In this document: in pieces, positions 9,485 through 16,675 of the stretch
Numbering within the stretch: position 1 is the first letter of the stretch
How the letters are laid out: each line of letters opens with the position of its first letter
Assembly: GCF_024199905.1 (NCBI RefSeq)
Contig: NZ_JANAFB010000024.1
Span: 1 to 50,242 of the forward strand
Direction of reading: 5' to 3'
Origin: Rothia santali
GTDB lineage: Bacteria > Actinomycetota > Actinomycetes > Actinomycetales > Micrococcaceae
Length of the DNA stretch: 50,242 nt
Program-made: the position numbers and the translations under genes
The notes under the pieces: model-generated
What the model was told of the DNA's origin: nothing
What the model saw: the letters and a program-made list of their open reading frames with translations, nothing else
Database searches by the model: none

Positions 9485-10461
9485 TCTCCGGCCTCCTCGA
9501 GCAGGCTCTTGGTGTTGGAGACTTCAGCGTCGATGAAATCGTCTAGTTCAGTTCCCGTCATGATGAACTCTTCCCATTGATTACGTTCGACGGCCTGATT
9601 CCATTCCTCGGTACCCATCATCTCAGAAAGGATTTCTCCGATTTCATCTTGCTGTTCAGCAGAAATCCCGGGTGGCGCGACAAAGCCTCGCCAGTTCGGC
9701 ACAACAACGTCAATACCTTGTTCATTGAATGTGGGCATGTCGATACCGTTTACTCGCTCTGGTGCCGTGACGCCGATGCCACGAACTGTCTGAGCGTCAA
9801 TTTGGTCGCTCATTTCACCGAACCCTGAGACCCCCGCTGCGGCCGTTCCCGACAACAAAGAGGCGAGGACTTCTCCACCGCCGGAGTAGGCGATGTAATT
9901 CACGTCGGCCGGATCGATCCCGACAGCGCGGGCAAGGGAGATCACGGCGATATGATCCGAGTTTCCGAGCGCGCCCCCCGCGATGGGGTGGCCCTCCGGA
10001 TCCTGTTTCCACGCCTCGATAAACTCTTCAGTCGTTTCATATGGTGAATCATCCGGCAGAACGATGACAGAGTAATCGGTAGTGGATGAGGTAATCGGAG
10101 TGACGTCGTCAAACGAGAGGGAACTCTGAGTGATTTCAATCCCGCCAACCATCGCAGAGCCGAGAACGAGCAACGTGTCATCCTGGCCCGCCATCTCGGT
10201 GAGAGTTTGCATGCCTACGGTGCCGGACGCGCCGGGGACGTTGACGACTTGCACGTTCCCACTGATGCCATTGGCCCGTAACGCCTGCTGTGATTCTCTC
10301 GCCAGGGCATCGTACCCGCCCCCGGCTGATCCCGGCACGATCAACGTGAGACTACTCCTGGGCCCGCCTGCCCCCGTGGAGTCAGTGGCATCGACGACGG
10401 CGATTGGAACCGTCGCAAGCGTGAGGGCAGCTAGAACTGCGGCTGAGACCTTGAGCTTCAT
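9481..10461 (-). CDS. tctC: Tripartite tricarboxylate transporter substrate-binding protein TctC (Bug family)
   Basis: A 326-residue exported binding protein. The ATG at 10461 is chosen because GGAGGAGC precedes it at ideal spacing; an upstream in-frame start would add ten non-signal residues. A Sec signal peptide (KLKVSAAVLAALTLATVPIAVV) opens the protein, with no lipobox. Bug-family features follow: LIVPGSAGGGYDALARE, NVPGASGTVGMQTL and YIAYSGGGEVLASLLSG, which form the carboxylate-binding loops. The C-terminal half has the usual MPTFNEQGIDVVVPNWRG. It is first gene of tctCBA and delivers the substrate; the ligand cannot be predicted. Confidence 0.93.
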   Translation of the reverse strand: MKLKVSAAVLAALTLATVPIAVVDATDSTGAGGPRSSLTLIVPGSAGGGYDALARESQQALRANGISGNVQVVNVPGASGTVGMQTLTEMAGQDDTLLVLGSAMVGGIEITQSSLSFDDVTPITSSTTDYSVIVLPDDSPYETTEEFIEAWKQDPEGHPIAGGALGNSDHIAVISLARAVGIDPADVNYIAYSGGGEVLASLLSGTAAAGVSGFGEMSDQIDAQTVRGIGVTAPERVNGIDMPTFNEQGIDVVVPNWRGFVAPPGISAEQQDEIGEILSEMMGTEEWNQAVERNQWEEFIMTGTELDDFIDAEVSNTKSLLEEAGE

Positions 10462-10484
10462 TGCTCCTCCGGTGTCTGTGAGTG

Positions 10485-10512
10485 GCGACACAGGTGTCGC
10501 TTGGTATTATGC
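10485..10512 (-). promoter_or_regulatory. Putative tctC promoter with palindromic operator
   Basis: Read on the minus strand, an extended -10 (TGCATAAT, centred near 10,508) lies just upstream of a perfect inverted repeat, GCGACAC-2-GTGTCGC, at 10485-10500. The palindrome covers the expected transcription start. That placement suggests a repressor site, possibly for the GntR gene of the same operon. The match between this palindrome and that regulator is inference. Confidence 0.45.
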
Positions 10513-11235
10513 AGAGTAAAAGACCAGCTGGGGGAAGTCAATGCCCCGATCTCACGCAACGTCGTCACAGAGCCAAGGACCTTGGTGCCGCCTGCGCCCG
10601 ATGGGCGACCACGGGAGAGGCGTTGTCAGGGTTAGCTGACTCTCCACACCGGTTCGACTAGCAGGTGAGAGCTATAGGAGTCGCCATCCACCACTCGCGC
10701 TCACAGTCCCTAGTTCCACATGAGTCTCCGAAGCCAGGCGGCAAGGACCCGGCTTACGGACGGTGTCTCTATGTCTGAGCTACTTGCGACTGAGCGATTG
10801 TGAGCCCGCTCCGCTGCGCTTTCTAACTCAGGGGACAGTCCCGGTGTATCGACTATCCGTTCCAATGGCGTCTCCAACCCCGCCATACCGCAACCCGATG
10901 GGGCGCTGCCCGGACTTCCGATTGAAGCCGACTGCGGGTTCATGAAGATCCACTCGAAGTTTGCGGCAGCGGTGATGCCAATGGTCTTCAAGCTGCAGTG
11001 CACGCCGGCGATCGTGCTCGGGGACACTCGATCCTTGAATTTCCAGTGGGTCTCCCCACAGTCGTTATCTACGTCGTGACAGGACCATATATCACGCGCT
11101 TAGTCTCTAGGCGCGGCAAGCCACAATGCGGCTGAAGCAGGGGTTGCGCAGAACGTCCACAGCATGGCGGATGTGACGGCTAGTTCTTACTAGTCCCAAC
11201 GCGCCCGCAAGCCAGGCCCACAGCGGGTAACAGGG
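10513..11235. other. Long intergenic region without a recognisable gene
   Basis: About 720 bp between the tctC promoter and the DUF4062 gene. A minus-strand open frame at 10710-11027 (105 residues, no family resemblance, poor ribosome binding site) is the only candidate and may be decayed. No terminator hairpin for the DUF4062 gene is obvious. Base composition remains lower in GC than the right part of the window. Confidence 0.4.
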
Positions 11236-12090
11236 TTACTGGACGTCGAATGTCTTCTCTCGACGTTCGTTGTTCTCCAACCAGGAGACTTTGAGCCTGG
11301 GCTCTTCGACCCCCATCGAATACGCGACCGGTATACGCCATGACGAACCAGCCTGGATCGTGACAGGAGCTGAAGGAGGACTGATCCTCATGAGTCCGGT
11401 GTTTGCTTCGCTTTCGAACGTGACATCGACTGCGTCATCGCCACCGTCGTTATGCACGTCGAAGTGGCACTTAGTCTTGTACTTCATCCTTCCTCGCTTA
11501 TCGACGCCGGTGGCTTCACGTTCCCGCTCGGACTGTACGCGGATACGGACACCCGTCGGCTTCTGCGTCAGAACGGGCGCTCCTAGATCAGCCGCGGCGA
11601 TATCGTGTTCGACCGCCTTCCACACCTCATGGTTGAGCTGCGCATTGTTATCGAACTCGCCTAGAAGCCCGCGCTGGCCGATATCGGCTCGGAACTGGTT
11701 GAGGCCTTCCAACTGCTTAGGATCGACACCGCGGGGCAGCGGAGCCATCGAGAAGTAGACATGAACCGGTTTGTCGCTGTCGACGGCACGCTGAATTTCT
11801 TCGACAGTCCCGGATGCTGCGGCAGGAGTTGGAGAACCGAGTCGGCTTCCGAACAGTGCGATGACGATGTCGGACTCGTCAACGCCTTGAGCATTGATAA
11901 GTGACTGTGGATGCTCGCCCATGACCGGGACAGAGGAGGTCTCCCACCGCCACGGCATCAGCACGACCTGCTTGTTCTTCGCGTAGGTGCCGTTCCACTC
12001 GTAGATAGCCTGCTCAACGGCGTCGCGAGCATCGGGGATATCCGAAGGCGACGCGATCATTACACGCAGTACGGTAGCAACAAAACTCAT
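11236..12090 (-). CDS. DUF4062 domain protein
   Basis: A 284-residue protein. Residues about 5-115 are a DUF4062 domain, a TIR-like Rossmann fold: VMIASPSDIPDARDAVEQAI, the Trp-rich strand VVLMPWRWETSSVP, and SDIVIALFGSRLGSPT. These segments form the nucleotide-facing pocket of TIR-like domains. The C-terminal about 100 residues (from PTGVRIRVQSE) look like an Ig-like beta domain. DUF4062 is often found in NLR-like and conflict proteins; no NTPase or nuclease domain is seen here. The ATG at 12090 is chosen because TAGGCT lies seven bases upstream, the leaderless pattern. It stands alone near the island edge; an immune or effector role is only inferred. Confidence 0.75.
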   Translation of the reverse strand: MSFVATVLRVMIASPSDIPDARDAVEQAIYEWNGTYAKNKQVVLMPWRWETSSVPVMGEHPQSLINAQGVDESDIVIALFGSRLGSPTPAAASGTVEEIQRAVDSDKPVHVYFSMAPLPRGVDPKQLEGLNQFRADIGQRGLLGEFDNNAQLNHEVWKAVEHDIAAADLGAPVLTQKPTGVRIRVQSEREREATGVDKRGRMKYKTKCHFDVHNDGGDDAVDVTFESEANTGLMRISPPSAPVTIQAGSSWRIPVAYSMGVEEPRLKVSWLENNERREKTFDVQ

Positions 12091-12097
12091 AGCCCCA

Positions 12098-12103
12098 AGC
12101 CTA
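12098..12103 (-). promoter_or_regulatory. -10 box for leaderless transcription of the DUF4062 gene
   Basis: TAGGCT on the minus strand, followed by a seven-base spacer and the ATG at 12090. This spacing places the transcription start at the start codon. Confidence 0.45.
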
Positions 12104-12171
12104 CGGGCAGGCACTTACACCATGCTGCGTTTGGTCAACCACCGCTGCGGTAGACGCGCGCTCGTGTGCCA

Positions 12172-12414
12172 TCATGCCGCCGTAGAGTTTTCGCGCGCAT
12201 CCTCCCCCTCTGCGCATATCGCAGACACACACTGGAATAGACCTGGAAAGAGCCCCTGAACAGCCCCGTTCCCGAGGGCCATCGCCCCGGAACCAATCCA
12301 AGCGAAAGCAAGGTAGGCGATGTTGAGGTTGGTACTGGCCCGGGGGTCGTTCTCGTGTCCAGGCTGGATATCTACGACGGGACGGCTGTGGCCGGTGCGC
12401 ATGGTGCGCTCCAT
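12172..12414 (-). CDS. Small hypothetical protein with one hydrophobic segment
   Basis: An 80-residue open frame whose middle (YLAFAWIGSGAMALGNGAVQ onward) is hydrophobic enough for one membrane helix, with an acidic C-terminus. Codon use is ordinary for the island. No family is recognised and the ribosome binding site is poor. It lies between the DUF4062 gene and the tRNA fragment. It could be a remnant; treat as tentative. Confidence 0.3.
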   Translation of the reverse strand: MERTMRTGHSRPVVDIQPGHENDPRASTNLNIAYLAFAWIGSGAMALGNGAVQGLFPGLFQCVSAICAEGEDARENSTAA

Positions 12415-12642
12415 TCCGAGCGGATTGGGCAGGGCACGGCGGCGAGAGGTAATAGCTCATCGTGGTAGACCGCTCCCCTGCGGGGTCAAGCGTTTAGAGG
12501 CTGTAAAATGCTTCCGACAGGGGGTTACGGTGATGAGCCACTCGCGCGTCACATTTGGTGACGGAGTGGAAGCGCCGGCGCGGGGCCGATACATCAAAAA
12601 TCGACTTTGAGATGTCGTGCCGGCAGTGGCCGTGGGACGGGG
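12415..12642. other. Island-end spacer
   Basis: No gene is supported here. Overlapping open frames on both strands near 12494-13108 contain GLEPTTHGLR-like and GSSPTGR-like strings, which are translations of the tRNA fragment and not protein motifs. The segment is non-coding sequence between the last island gene and the attachment site. Confidence 0.5.
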
Positions 12643-12686
12643 CTCTTAAGCCGTGGGTCGTGGGTTCGAGCCCCACGGGGCGCACC
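12643..12686 (+). other. Attachment site: 3' fragment of a tRNA-Lys(CTT) gene
   Basis: The sequence from the anticodon loop CTCTTAA through the variable loop, the intact T arm (GTGGGTTCGAGCCCCAC) and the 3' acceptor strand GGGGCGC-ACC matches an actinobacterial tRNA-Lys(CTT). No matching 5' acceptor strand (GCGCCCC), D arm or paired 5' anticodon stem is present upstream. This is therefore a displaced 3' end, the classic scar of a tyrosine-recombinase element integrated in the tRNA gene. The element would lie to the left and the rebuilt tRNA at its far end, outside the window. Confidence 0.8.
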
Positions 12687-12692
12687 GATGGG

Positions 12693-12724
12693 GATCCCGT
12701 TCCGGCCGTGGCCGGGGCGGGATC
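12693..12724 (+). terminator. Hairpin downstream of the tRNA fragment
   Basis: GATCCCG pairs with CGGGATC at the base and CCGGCC with GGCCGG above, followed by CTTCGCG. This is probably the native terminator of the original tRNA-Lys gene, which marks the right side as chromosome. Confidence 0.65.
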
Positions 12725-12992
12725 TTCGCGCTTAAGCTCGGGATTCCCCCGTTCACGACGCAGCCCGGATGCCGGCGTGGCCCAGCAGATCCCGGGCAGT
12801 GCGCAGGTCGCGCAGTGGACAGGACCACCGGCCCGACCGGCCGACTTTGCCCAGGTTTCACCACGCATGGCGATCGCTCGGCCGCTGCGCTGCCCACCGG
12901 GCACGGTGCCGAGGCGGGCAGGCTGTGGAGCCTTGACGATGGCGGCATGCTGATCGGCCGGCCCTTGCCCGTCGATGGACCGCCTCGCCGGA
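12725..12992. other. Intergenic segment right of the att site
   Basis: GC-rich non-coding sequence between the tRNA terminator and the MerR stop codon. I see no gene, repeat or RNA. Confidence 0.4.
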
Positions 12993-13709
12993 TCAGGGGG
13001 CATCCCGCGCCAGGCGGTATGCCTGCCCGAGGACCTCGATCTGCGCCGCGTTGTAGAGGTCCGGCAGCGACTGGTACAGGGCGCGCATCGCCTCGCGTTC
13101 GCGAACATTCCTCGGCCGAGGCGGATTCAGCGTGCTGGGGTGGCTCTCGTGGATCCGGCGCATCACCGGGGCCAGTTGCGCGGCGACGCGGTGGATGACG
13201 TCTGCGCCGGCGTCGGCCGGCAGCTCGTTGAAGGCGACGTCGGCGTCCTGATGGTGCTCGGCGATCTCGCGCAGGTCCCGCATGCCCTGTTCATCGTAGA
13301 GCAGGGCGCTGATCGCGATCACCGCCCTGTCCGCCCGAGTGAGGCCGCCGGCGATGGATTCGAAGCCGACGGGGACGTCCGGTCCGGTGCGGTGGGCGAG
13401 CAGCTCGGCCAGGTCGGCCCGAATCCTCCGCTGGTGTTCGATGGAGGCGGCGAGTCGGGTGTCGAGCGCGCGGACGGTGTCGAAGAACGCGTCGTCCGAG
13501 TCGATGGTCGAGCGGATCTCTGCCGTCGACATGCCCAGATCCCGCAGCTGCCTGATCTGGAGCAGGCGGACCAGGTGGGCTGTGCCGTACTGCTTGTAGC
13601 CGTTGGCCGCGCGGGCGGGCTCTTCGAGCACGTCGGTCGCGTGGTAGTGCCGGATCGCTTTCACCGTGGTGCCCGCGAGGTCCGCGAGCTGGCGCGTGCT
13701 CCAGGCCAT
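12993..13709 (-). CDS. MerR family transcriptional regulator
   Basis: A 238-residue regulator. The N-terminal MerR DNA-binding domain is clear (WSTRQLADLAGTTVKAIRHY, then wing residues NGYKQYG and LLQIRQLRDLGMSTAEI), followed by a helical dimerisation segment. The C-terminal about 120 residues have no metal-binding cysteines and do not match a known ligand domain by eye. The ATG at 13709 is used; a TTG one codon earlier is the alternative. It is transcribed away from a CPBP membrane protease. A MerR-type promoter with an operator in a 19-bp spacer lies between them, so the protease is its likely target. Confidence 0.88.
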   Translation of the reverse strand: MAWSTRQLADLAGTTVKAIRHYHATDVLEEPARAANGYKQYGTAHLVRLLQIRQLRDLGMSTAEIRSTIDSDDAFFDTVRALDTRLAASIEHQRRIRADLAELLAHRTGPDVPVGFESIAGGLTRADRAVIAISALLYDEQGMRDLREIAEHHQDADVAFNELPADAGADVIHRVAAQLAPVMRRIHESHPSTLNPPRPRNVREREAMRALYQSLPDLYNAAQIEVLGQAYRLARDAP

Positions 13710-13779
13710 CAACGGCCGCCGGGGAGATCAGACATGGCTCCATCCTCGTCGATCGTGAGAGGAAAACGCCGGTGAGGCC

Positions 13780-13810
13780 TTGACCGTGTCCCCAGGGCAC
13801 GGTTTCCGAT
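13780..13810 (+). promoter_or_regulatory. MerR-type promoter with operator in a 19-bp spacer
   Basis: TTGACC (13780-13785) and TCCGAT (13805-13810) are separated by 19 bases instead of 17. The spacer region carries the inverted repeat ACCGTG-9-CACGGT (13783-13788 and 13798-13803). This over-long spacer is the signature of promoters that MerR-family proteins activate by DNA distortion. It points toward the CPBP gene at 14004, leaving a leader of about 185 bases. Confidence 0.65.
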
Positions 13811-14003
13811 GGTGATGCACGTACCCGTCCTCGCGGAGGAGCAGCACGCGATGCCCGTCATCTGCCCCACCGACGCGACGGCCACCGGAGCCCTGAGCGG
13901 CTCGACCAGGCCGCTGCTCGGCACCCTCCAGCGTCGCCCGACCGCCGTATCGGGCCCCGCATCCGTCTTCCGCTCCTCATCACGCCACTCCCGAAAGGCC
14001 ACC

Positions 14004-14924
14004 ATGACGACGACTCCCGATCCCACCCTCAACCAGCCCTCGAGAGCATCCTCCTCCGTCGACGGGTCCCGTCCCTTCGGCGCGCACCTGTCGATGCGGT
14101 GGTGGGTCCCCCTGGTTTTGACGATCATCGTCGTCGCCGCGATCTACGGCCTCCAGCTGCTGTTCGGGGCCCTCGCCGCCATCGTCGAGTTCGGCCTGCT
14201 CGGCAAGGATCCCGACGACTCCCCGCTGACCCCCTTGCCCTACCTGGCGACGAACCTCGCGATCATCCTCGTCGCCCCGCTCACGCTCCTCCTGCTCGCC
14301 AAGATGGGCCGAGTGCCCTGGCGATCCGCGCTGAGCCTGGGGAGGGCCTTCAGCCGGCGTCGGCTGGCCACGTATCTGGGGCTGTTCGCGGCGCTGATGG
14401 TGCTCGCGAACGCGGCGGTCCAGCTGATCAACCCCTCGCCGCTGTCCCTCTTCGCCGTGTCCGGCACGACCATCACCCTGCTGGCCGTGGTCGTGGTGAC
14501 CACGCCGCTGCAGGCGGCCGCCGAGGAGATCGCCTTCCGCGGGGTGCTCACCGCCTCCTATGCTTCCTGGGTCCGGGCCTCCGGTCCGGCGCTCATCGTC
14601 GGCATCACCGGTTCGAGCGTGCTCTTCTCCCTCGTCCACACCAGCACCGATCCGTGGATGATCCTGAACTACCTCGGCCTCGGTGCGAGCACCGCCGTCA
14701 TGGCCCTGATCAGCCGCGGCCTCGAAGCGCCGATCGCCTTCCACGTGATGAACAATGTCTTCGCCATGGGCATCGGGGCGCTCTTCGCCGAGGGCGATGG
14801 CATCGCGCAGGATCGCAGCGCGGGCGCCGGCGGGCCGTACATGCTGGTCTTCCTCGTCGCGGAGCTCGTCGCCGTCGCCGTCGTCTGGCTGCTCGAGAAA
14901 CGACGACGCCGGAACCTGCGCTGA
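14004..14924 (+). CDS. CPBP family intramembrane metalloprotease
   Basis: A 306-residue membrane protein of the CPBP/ABI (CAAX protease-like) family. The glutamate pair EEIAFRG (E174-E175, R179), the second-motif His in FSLVHTS (H212) and the third in FHVMNN (H247) are all present, so it should be catalytically competent. About seven or eight helices start near residue 34; the first 30 residues are a polar cytoplasmic tail. The ATG at 14004 follows AAAGG; an upstream open frame reaching 13809 lacks such a site and overlaps the promoter. It is probably induced by the divergent MerR protein. Bacterial family members work in bacteriocin immunity or stress; the target is unknown. Confidence 0.88.
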   Translation: MTTTPDPTLNQPSRASSSVDGSRPFGAHLSMRWWVPLVLTIIVVAAIYGLQLLFGALAAIVEFGLLGKDPDDSPLTPLPYLATNLAIILVAPLTLLLLAKMGRVPWRSALSLGRAFSRRRLATYLGLFAALMVLANAAVQLINPSPLSLFAVSGTTITLLAVVVVTTPLQAAAEEIAFRGVLTASYASWVRASGPALIVGITGSSVLFSLVHTSTDPWMILNYLGLGASTAVMALISRGLEAPIAFHVMNNVFAMGIGALFAEGDGIAQDRSAGAGGPYMLVFLVAELVAVAVVWLLEKRRRRNLR

Positions 14925-15244
14925 AGGCCCCAGGGCTCACGCGACCGGCTTCGCTTCGTCCGCGCAGTCCCGAATATGCCGACAACGGGCCGTAGGGGGT
15001 GAGAGAGCGCCGGCGAGGCAGCCTTCCCAGACCGACGATGCATGTCGGCCACGCCGCAGAAGGGAACGACGAGCGAGGGCGACGTCGCCGTCGCCGAGCA
15101 GAGGGCGCTGCCGCTGAGATGGCCGCAGTCCCGGGCCCGGTCCGGCGCTGGCACCGGCACCGGCATCGGCATCGGCATCGGCATCGGCGCCAGCGGACTG
15201 CCCGTGGTGAACAAGACCAGCAGCGGGAGAGGGCTGGGGACCCC
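14925..15244. other. Intergenic region between CPBP and TetR genes
   Basis: Convergent genes flank this 320-bp stretch. It holds a hexanucleotide repeat (15150-15191) and no supported gene. Open frames across it translate to dipeptide runs (GTGTGIGI or MPMPVP), a product of the repeat. Confidence 0.5.
15150..15191. repeat. Hexanucleotide tandem repeat, seven units
   Basis: Seven tandem units: GGCACC twice, GGCATC four times, GGCGCC once. It lies between convergent genes. The copy number may vary between strains. Confidence 0.85.
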
Positions 15245-15838
15245 CTACCGCACGCCGTACAGCGTGTGTGCCACCAGACGTTCCACGTCGAGATCCGCCA
15301 GCGGCACCTTCAGCACCAGGAGCCGGTGATAACAGGCCCCCCAGAGCTGGTCGATGATGATGTCGAGGTCCGCCTCGGCCCGCAGCTGGCCGGCGCGCTG
15401 TGCGGCCGTCAGCCGCCTGCGGGCCAGCTCACGCCGGGGAAGGGCGTACGTGCGCGACCACGCCTCGGCCAGGTCCGAGTCCATCTGCGCCGCCCCGATC
15501 AGCTCGGAGATCGGTTTGCCGGCGCCCCCGTCGGTCATGAGCCTCGTAAAGGACGTCAGCTGCGCGACGAGATCGGCCCTCAGGTCGCCAGTGTCGGGGA
15601 ACTCCAGGTGGGGCCGGCTCTGCGTGAAGTACGCCTCCGCGGCCAGCGCCCCCGGGGAGGGCCACCACTTGTAGAGCGTCGTCTTGCTCGCACCGGACTC
15701 TCTCGCGATGCGTTCGAAGGTGACCGCCCGCAAGCCCTCCTCCAGCAGCAGGCGCGCCGCGGTCGTCAGCACGTCGGAGCGCACTTCTGCGACGGGGCGT
15801 CGGCCGCGGCCGCGACGAGCGGCGGGCGCCCCGGTCAT
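15245..15838 (-). CDS. TetR/AcrR family transcriptional regulator
   Basis: A 197-residue regulator. After a basic arm (RRGRGRRP), the TetR helix-turn-helix is evident: VLTTAARLLLEEGLRAVTFERIA, then SGASKTTLYKWWPS. The C-terminal ligand domain is all-helical with LADLDVERLVAHTLYG at the end. The ATG at 15838 follows AAAGG at good spacing; the in-frame ATG at 15868 is possible but lies inside one of the operators. It is divergent from an SDR enzyme, with two palindromic sites between them, so it probably represses both. Confidence 0.9.
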   Translation of the reverse strand: MTGAPAARRGRGRRPVAEVRSDVLTTAARLLLEEGLRAVTFERIARESGASKTTLYKWWPSPGALAAEAYFTQSRPHLEFPDTGDLRADLVAQLTSFTRLMTDGGAGKPISELIGAAQMDSDLAEAWSRTYALPRRELARRRLTAAQRAGQLRAEADLDIIIDQLWGACYHRLLVLKVPLADLDVERLVAHTLYGVR

Positions 15839-15852
15839 CGCGACCTTTTTTG

Positions 15853-15867
15853 TGGACGAATCGTTCA
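15853..15867. promoter_or_regulatory. TetR operator, site 1
   Basis: TGGACG-3-CGTTCA, one mismatch from the perfect palindrome of site 2. It lies 15 bp before the TetR start codon. Confidence 0.6.
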
Positions 15868-15888
15868 TTACCTTGCTAAGTTCATAGA

Positions 15889-15903
15889 TGGACGGATCGT
15901 CCA
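15889..15903. promoter_or_regulatory. TetR operator, site 2
   Basis: A perfect palindrome TGGACG-3-CGTCCA, 36 bp from site 1 and 22 bp before the SDR start codon. Two sites with the same half-site in a short divergent intergenic region strongly suggest autoregulation. Confidence 0.7.
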
Positions 15904-15925
15904 CATTTTATCGCGAGGAGGAGCC

Positions 15926-16663
15926 ATGAACGGAACGGCAGACCGCGTCGCCATCGTCACCGGGGGATCCGGGGGAATCGGACGCGCCGTCGTCGAGCGC
16001 TTGGCGGCCGACGGCACCGCCGTCGTCGTCCACTACGCGGGTAACCGCCAGCGGGCCGAGCAGACGGTTGCCGAGGTCGTCTCCGCAGGCGGGCGGGCCA
16101 TCGCGGTGGGCGGCGACGTCGCCGACGAGCAGGAGATGGAGTCCGTGTTCGACGCCGCCGAGCGGGAGTTCGGCGGGATCGACGTGCTCGCCCACACCGC
16201 AGGGATCATGCCGTTGGCCCCGATCGCCCAGATGGACCTGGAGACCTTCGATCGAGTCCAGCGCACGAACGTGCGCGGGACGTTCGTCGTCGACCGGCTC
16301 GCTGCGCGGCGCATGCGACCGGGGGGCGCGATCGTCAACTTCTCGACCTCCGTGACCAGGCTGCAGATCCCCGGCTACGGCGCGTATGCCGCGTCGAAGG
16401 GCGCGGTCGAGGCGATCACCCTCATCCTGGCGCGCGAGCTGCGGGGGCGCGACATCACCGTCAATGCGGTATCCCCGGGGCCGACGGCCACCCCGCTGTT
16501 CTTCGAGGGGAAGACCGAGGAACAGGTCGAGGGCATCGCCGCGGGCAATCCGATGGGCCGCCTGGGAGAGCCGGACGACATCGCCGAGATGGTCGCGTTC
16601 CTGGCCGGTCCGGCGCGGTGGGTCAATGGCCAGGTGCTCCACGTGAACGGCGCGGCCGCATAG
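15926..16663 (+). CDS. SDR family oxidoreductase (3-oxoacyl-ACP reductase-like)
   Basis: A 245-residue classical short-chain dehydrogenase. The cofactor motif TGGSGGIG is at residues 12-19, NxG-type strand HTAGIMP near 90-96, catalytic Ser near 140-142 (NFSTS) and YAASK at 154-158. NAVSPGPTATPLF and the C-terminal VNGQVLHVNGA are also typical. The spacing after the first Rossmann strand (HYAGNRQRAE) suggests NADPH. The start has GAGGAGGAG at good distance. It is divergent from, and likely controlled by, the TetR gene. Substrate unknown. Confidence 0.92.
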   Translation: MNGTADRVAIVTGGSGGIGRAVVERLAADGTAVVVHYAGNRQRAEQTVAEVVSAGGRAIAVGGDVADEQEMESVFDAAEREFGGIDVLAHTAGIMPLAPIAQMDLETFDRVQRTNVRGTFVVDRLAARRMRPGGAIVNFSTSVTRLQIPGYGAYAASKGAVEAITLILARELRGRDITVNAVSPGPTATPLFFEGKTEEQVEGIAAGNPMGRLGEPDDIAEMVAFLAGPARWVNGQVLHVNGAAA

Positions 16664-16675
16664 TCGGCAGCTGGT

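Noticed and set aside
12610-12686. A complete tRNA gene
   Set aside because: No D arm, no 5' acceptor strand and no paired 5' anticodon stem are present, so only a 3' fragment is called.
12555-13108. Overlapping open frames with GSSPTGR and GLEPTTHGLR strings
   Set aside because: These strings are known translations of tRNA sequence and arise from the tRNA-Lys fragment, not from a protein gene.
13809-14003. N-terminal extension of the first CPBP protease
   Set aside because: It overlaps the -10 box of the MerR-type promoter, lacks a ribosome binding site and has no family similarity.
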